Source of the DNA: JAGNZR01 sp051656905
GTDB lineage: Bacteria > Fusobacteriota > Fusobacteriia > Fusobacteriales > Fusobacteriaceae
Direction: 5' to 3'
NCBI GenBank assembly: GCA_051656905.1
Contig: JBOFJQ010000018.1
Span: 55,817 to 119,816 of the forward strand
DNA: 64,000 bases
Part shown: in pieces, positions 60,351 through 64,000 of the stretch
How positions within the stretch are numbered: the stretch's first letter is position 1
Layout of the letters: the number at the start of each line of letters is the position of its first letter
Notes under the pieces: model-generated
Told to the model about the DNA's origin: nothing
Database searches by the model: none
The model's input: only the letters and a program-made list of their open reading frames with translations
Program-made: the position numbers and the translations under genes

Positions 60351-61235
60351 TTAATGTTTTAATCTTGGATCTAAGGCGTCTCTTAACCCGTCCCCTAATA
60401 AGTTTAATGATAAAATCGTAATCATTATTGCTACACCTGGGAATGTTGTTACCCACCATGCGTATCTTAAATATTGTCTTCCTCCAGAAAGCATAGCTCC
60501 CCACTCTGGAGCAGGTGGTTGAATTCCAAGTCCGATGAAACTAAGCCCTGCTATTGATAAAATTGCTCCTGCAACTCCTAGTGTTCCTTGAACTATTACT
60601 GGTGCTAAAGCATTTGGAATTATGTGTTTCATTATTATTCTTGAATCTTTAGCTCCAATAGCCTTTGCTGCTTCAACAAACTCCTGATCTCTAATAGAAA
60701 GTACAGAGGCTCTTACAATTCTCGCATAACTAGGAATTGAAGAGATTGAAATACTTACCATTAAGTTAAATAAATTTGGTCCTAATGCTGATACTATTGC
60801 TATAGCCAATAATATACTTGGAACAGCTAAAAATATATCCATTATTCTCATAACTACATTTTCAAATCTTCCACCATAATAACCAGCTAAAGCTCCAAGC
60901 GCTCCACCTATTACTATAGAAAGTCCTACAGCTAAAATTCCTACTTTTAATGAAACTCTCGCTCCATGAATAAGTCTTGCAAAAATATCTCTTCCAAATT
61001 CATCAGTTCCTAAAAAATGTTTACCTGATGGTGGTTGTAATTTTTCAGCAAGATTTTGCTTAATTACTTGTGTATCATAATCTGCTATAACTCCTGCAAA
61101 ACAAGCTACAACTACTATTGTTAATATTATTCCTAAACCTAATATTGCCATTTTATTTCTTTTTAATCTTCTCCAAAGTTCGCTCCATTGACCTCTCTTT
61201 TGAGAATTTTCCTTTGTCATCATTTTATTACTCAT
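60351..61235 (-). CDS. dppC: Dipeptide ABC transporter permease DppC
   Basis: A 294-aa permease with six or so helices. HFLGTDEFGRDIFARLIHGA near 75 is the DppC/OppC signature, then EAAKAIGAKDSRIIMKHIIP is the ATPase-coupling EAA loop. GGTGG precedes ATG. It lies ten bases after dppB. Confidence 0.94.
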   Translation of the reverse strand: MSNKMMTKENSQKRGQWSELWRRLKRNKMAILGLGIILTIVVVACFAGVIADYDTQVIKQNLAEKLQPPSGKHFLGTDEFGRDIFARLIHGARVSLKVGILAVGLSIVIGGALGALAGYYGGRFENVVMRIMDIFLAVPSILLAIAIVSALGPNLFNLMVSISISSIPSYARIVRASVLSIRDQEFVEAAKAIGAKDSRIIMKHIIPNALAPVIVQGTLGVAGAILSIAGLSFIGLGIQPPAPEWGAMLSGGRQYLRYAWWVTTFPGVAIMITILSLNLLGDGLRDALDPRLKH

Positions 61236-61245
61236 TATCTACCAC

Positions 61246-62172
61246 CTATTTATACTGAGATTTTATTCTAGGATCTACGTATGCATATAAAATATCTACA
61301 ATAAGATTTACCACACTGAATACTGTTGCTAAAAATACTACTGTTGCTAGTACTGTAGGCGTATCTTTTTGACGAATAGCATCTACCATCATTCTACCTA
61401 CACCTGGCCAAGAGTAAACTGTTTCTGTTAGAACTGCTCCTCCAAGTAAGTTACCAAATTGTAATCCTACTACTGTTATTACAGGAATAAGAGCATTTTT
61501 TAAAGCATGTTTGTTAACAACTTTCTTCTCTGTTACACCTTTTGCTCTTGCTGTTCTTATATAATCTTGTCTAATTACCTCTAGCATTGAAGAACGAGTC
61601 ATACGAGTTACTATGGCTGCTGAACCTACACCTAGGGTGAAGGCAGGAAGAATTAAACTCTTCATACTTTCGAATCCACCTGAAGGTAACATACCTAATT
61701 TTACCGAAAAAGTTAAGATAAGCATTAACCCTAACCAGAAGTTTGGCATTGATACTCCAAGTAAAGCTGCTACCATTGAGAAGCTATCAATAAATGTATA
61801 TTGTCTTGTAGCTGAAATTATTCCTACAGGGATTCCTATACATACAGAGATTAATACCCCTGATGTAGCTAATAATAATGTATTGGGAAATCTAGAGAAT
61901 ATTTCATTAAAAACTTCTCTTCCTGTTGTGTATGATCTTCCAAAGTCTCCAACTATTGCTCTTTTTGCAAAGTTAAAATATTGTACTAAGAAGTGATCAT
62001 CAAGTCCCATCTCTTGTCTTAATTTTAATATTGCTTCCTTAGGAGCACTTTCTCCTAGTATTAACTGTGCTGGATCCCCTGGAGTTAATGACATTATAGT
62101 AAAAACTAAAAATGAAACTCCTATGATTACTGGTATAAGCATCATCAGTCTTTTTAATATGTATTTTTGCAA
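61246..62172 (-). CDS. dppB: Dipeptide ABC transporter permease DppB
   Basis: A 308-aa permease starting MQKYILKRLMMLIPVIIGVS, with SLTPGDPAQLILG and the EAA loop YIRTARAKGVTEKKVVNKHA. It is the first gene of dppBCDF. No substrate-binding protein (DppA) is in the window; PepT lies upstream, which fits peptide use. Confidence 0.94.
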   Translation of the reverse strand: MQKYILKRLMMLIPVIIGVSFLVFTIMSLTPGDPAQLILGESAPKEAILKLRQEMGLDDHFLVQYFNFAKRAIVGDFGRSYTTGREVFNEIFSRFPNTLLLATSGVLISVCIGIPVGIISATRQYTFIDSFSMVAALLGVSMPNFWLGLMLILTFSVKLGMLPSGGFESMKSLILPAFTLGVGSAAIVTRMTRSSMLEVIRQDYIRTARAKGVTEKKVVNKHALKNALIPVITVVGLQFGNLLGGAVLTETVYSWPGVGRMMVDAIRQKDTPTVLATVVFLATVFSVVNLIVDILYAYVDPRIKSQYK

Positions 62173-62238
62173 GTGACACCATCTCCTTAAAAAATTTTAG
62201 ACTTTATAATAAAATTATAATTCTCTGAATTGTTTGTG

Positions 62239-63486
62239 TTATTTACCTATTTTCATGTTTTCTCCATGCTTCGCTACATTTTCAACAAGTCTTAATAAAA
62301 AATCACTTGTTTTTCTTAAAGCTTGAACTGAAATACATTCATATTTCCCATGAGGATATAATCCTCCTGTAAACAGATTCGGACAAGGCAGTCCTCTGTA
62401 TGATAATCTTGCTCCGTCTGTTCCACCACGTATTGGAGTTACCTCTGGCTCGATTCCTAATTCTTTCATAGAATTATTTGCAAGTTCTATAATCTCCATA
62501 TATGGTTCTATTTTATCTCTCATGTTGAAATAACTATCTTTTGTATCTAAAGAAATAGTTACTCCTTCATACTTAGTTTCTAGAAATTTAACAATATCCT
62601 CTAAAAGTTTTTTCTTCTTATCAAATCCTTCTCTAGAATGATCTCTAATTAAGTATTTAATTTCAGCATTTTCTACTTCCCCTTTAAAAGAATAAAGATG
62701 GCAGAAACCTTCATACCCTTCTGTAAACTCAGGTCTTTCAAATACTGGAAGCATTCTATCAAATTCATTTGCAACAGTTATAGCATTAATCATTTTATTC
62801 TTAGCGCTTCCTGTATGAATATCACGTCCTTTTATTGTTATTACTGAATTAGCAGCATTAAAGTTTTCATATTCAATTCCACCTAAAGCTCCTCCATCAA
62901 CAGTAAAAGCAAAATCAGCTCCTAACTCTTTTAAATTAAGTAGTTCTGCTCCTCTTCCAATCTCTTCATCTGGAGTAAAAGCTACTCTCAATTCACCATG
63001 CTCAATACTTGGATTCTCTTTTAATTTTTTTATAACATCCATTATCTCTACTATTCCTGCTTTATCATCAGCACCTAGTAAAGTTAATCCATCTGTTACA
63101 ATTAAATCTTCACCTTTAAATCCTAAAACTTCTGGAAAATCCTTAGGGGATAATACTAAATTCAAATCTTTATTTAAAAGTACATCTTTCCCATCATAAT
63201 TACTCACTATTCTTGGGTTTACATTTTCACCACTATAATTTGGTGCTGTATCCATGTGTGCAATTAGCCCCATAACAGGGATTTTTTTGTTTGTATTCTT
63301 AGGGATTTTTGCTATTATATAGCCATTTTCATCTAAGACTACGTCTTCTATTCCTAATTTTTTTAAATCTTCTACTAAAACTTTAGCAAAACATACTTGC
63401 CTTTCAGTAGTTGGTGATCCTGCATTTGTTGCATCTGGTGTTGTGTCAATTTTTACATACTTAATAAATCTCTCAATAATTTCTAT
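62239..63486 (-). CDS. pepT: Tripeptidase T without a standard start codon
   Basis: A Zn aminopeptidase of the M20 family that releases N-terminal residues from tripeptides. Core motifs are MGLIAHMDTAPN, LLGADDKAG, FTPDEEIGRG, VDGGALG and PIRGGTDGARLSYRG. The first in-frame ATG is at 63273 and would give 344 aa without the usual N-terminus. Upstream, the same frame encodes IIERFIKYVKIDTTPDA and LDENGYIIAKIPKN, the normal PepT N-terminus, for 71 codons with no ATG, GTG or TTG until a TAG at 63487-63489. GGGGTG sits at the right spacing for ATA 63486, and ATT codons follow. So initiation is at ATA/ATT, or the start codon was lost. Confidence 0.85.
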   Translation of the reverse strand: MEIIERFIKYVKIDTTPDATNAGSPTTERQVCFAKVLVEDLKKLGIEDVVLDENGYIIAKIPKNTNKKIPVMGLIAHMDTAPNYSGENVNPRIVSNYDGKDVLLNKDLNLVLSPKDFPEVLGFKGEDLIVTDGLTLLGADDKAGIVEIMDVIKKLKENPSIEHGELRVAFTPDEEIGRGAELLNLKELGADFAFTVDGGALGGIEYENFNAANSVITIKGRDIHTGSAKNKMINAITVANEFDRMLPVFERPEFTEGYEGFCHLYSFKGEVENAEIKYLIRDHSREGFDKKKKLLEDIVKFLETKYEGVTISLDTKDSYFNMRDKIEPYMEIIELANNSMKELGIEPEVTPIRGGTDGARLSYRGLPCPNLFTGGLYPHGKYECISVQALRKTSDFLLRLVENVAKHGENMKIGK

Positions 63487-63648
63487 CTATCTCACCCCAT
63501 ATCCTAATATTTATTACATATTTCCCCATTTATGTAATATTGATTTTGTTTATTGTACAGTAAGTACTAATATATTTCAATGATTTTATGCGGTTTTTTT
63601 TTAACGTTGTTCTTTTTTTGAAAATTTTTTTTCATTTTTTTTGACCTA

Positions 63649-63675
63649 GAAAAAAGGCTTGTCCTAAGACAAGCC
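63649..63675 (-). terminator. rpsO terminator
   Basis: GGCTTGTC / GACAAGCC stem with a 4-nt loop, then six T on the minus strand. Confidence 0.9.
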
Positions 63676-63681
63676 GTTTTA

Positions 63682-63945
63682 TTACTTTCTTAAACCTAAT
63701 TTTGCTATTAAAGCTCTGTATCCATCAAGATCTTTTTTAGTTAAATAGTTTAATAATCTTTTTCTTTGTCCTACCATTTTTAATAATCCTAATCTTGAAT
63801 GGAAGTCCTTTTTGTGTGTTCTTAAGTGTTGAGTTAAGTGGTTGATTTTATCTGTTAATAGAGCAACCTGTACCTCTGTAGATCCTGTATCTGCTTCGTT
63901 TTTACCGTATAATTTTACGATTTCTGCTTTTGATTTCATAGCCAT
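63682..63945 (-). CDS. rpsO: Ribosomal protein S15
   Basis: An 87-aa small-subunit protein. The S15 signature DTGSTEVQVALLTDKINHL and FHSRLGLLKMVGQRKRLLNY are intact, and length is normal. AGGAGG precedes ATG. A terminator follows. pnp, its usual neighbour, would be on the upstream side and is outside the window. Confidence 0.98.
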   Translation of the reverse strand: MAMKSKAEIVKLYGKNEADTGSTEVQVALLTDKINHLTQHLRTHKKDFHSRLGLLKMVGQRKRLLNYLTKKDLDGYRALIAKLGLRK

Positions 63946-64000
63946 TTTATATTCCTCCTAATTTTCAAATTATCTAATCCAAGTAAAAGAAGGCTAACTC

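Noticed and set aside
58312..62172. Missing DppA as evidence of operon decay
   Set aside because: Binding proteins are often encoded elsewhere in peptide-transporter loci, and all four genes are intact.
1..64000. CRISPR array
   Set aside because: No regularly spaced 25-40 bp repeats were seen; the repeats present are microsatellites or single dyads.

Overview
The window is AT-rich (roughly 30% GC by eye) and looks like a chromosome segment of a Gram-negative member of the Fusobacteriota, plausibly Cetobacterium or a close relative (inference). The reasons are a TonB-dependent receptor and other beta-barrel signals alongside genes usual in Firmicutes and Fusobacteria: class III fructose-bisphosphatase, YqeK, an arm-bearing nucleoside kinase, GGST-type phosphatidylserine decarboxylase and B12-linked genes. 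No CRISPR array, tRNA, rRNA or complete insertion sequence was found.

Region 1 (about 1-15,590) is accessory DNA ending at the 3' end of the tmRNA gene, a classic integration site. It holds an unrecognised 462-aa protein and a recombination set (Gp157-like, small phage-like proteins, a Rad52/22-type annealing protein). It also holds a 27-aa membrane peptide, two related membrane/coiled-coil proteins, and a probable replication initiator flanked by CCCTT/AAGGG hairpins. RadC follows, then a defence block: a SIR2-domain protein and a four-gene LlaJI/McrBC-like restriction-modification cluster (amino-methyltransferase, C5-methyltransferase, McrB-like GTPase, PD-(D/E)xK nuclease). The other end of the element is probably left of the window.

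Region 2 (15.6-24 kb) has ssrA, fbp and a cobalamin uptake locus. Two divergent promoters each lead into a cobalamin riboswitch plus terminator hairpin. One controls a TonB-dependent receptor. The other controls a binding protein, permease and ATPase operon whose last gene is a small TSCPD-family protein.

Region 3 (24-42 kb) is mostly minus-strand housekeeping: smpB-rnr-yqeK-GerMN-amidase and yajC, whose promoter lies inside a 20-bp inverted repeat. It continues with a short plus-strand pair (WalJ-like hydrolase, degenerate uracil-DNA glycosylase). Then comes a four-gene envelope operon (glycosyltransferase 2, GH16 hydrolase, outer-membrane barrel, BMP-type binding protein), followed by a cyclophilin / THUMP methyltransferase / AI-2E / NusG-II operon and pncB-psd.

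Region 4 (42-64 kb) holds dtd, alr, a second orphan BMP protein, yqhQ, an ene-reductase, earP-efp (EF-P carries Arg32), an encapsulin nanocompartment with its ferritin-like cargo, and an ABC-F protein with an unusual Walker B. It also holds folE-folBK-folP, a SatP-type acetate transporter, a nucleoside kinase, dppBCDF without a binding protein, a pepT that lacks a standard start codon for its N-terminus, and rpsO. Start codons were reassigned from ribosome-binding sites in several genes, as noted in each entry.
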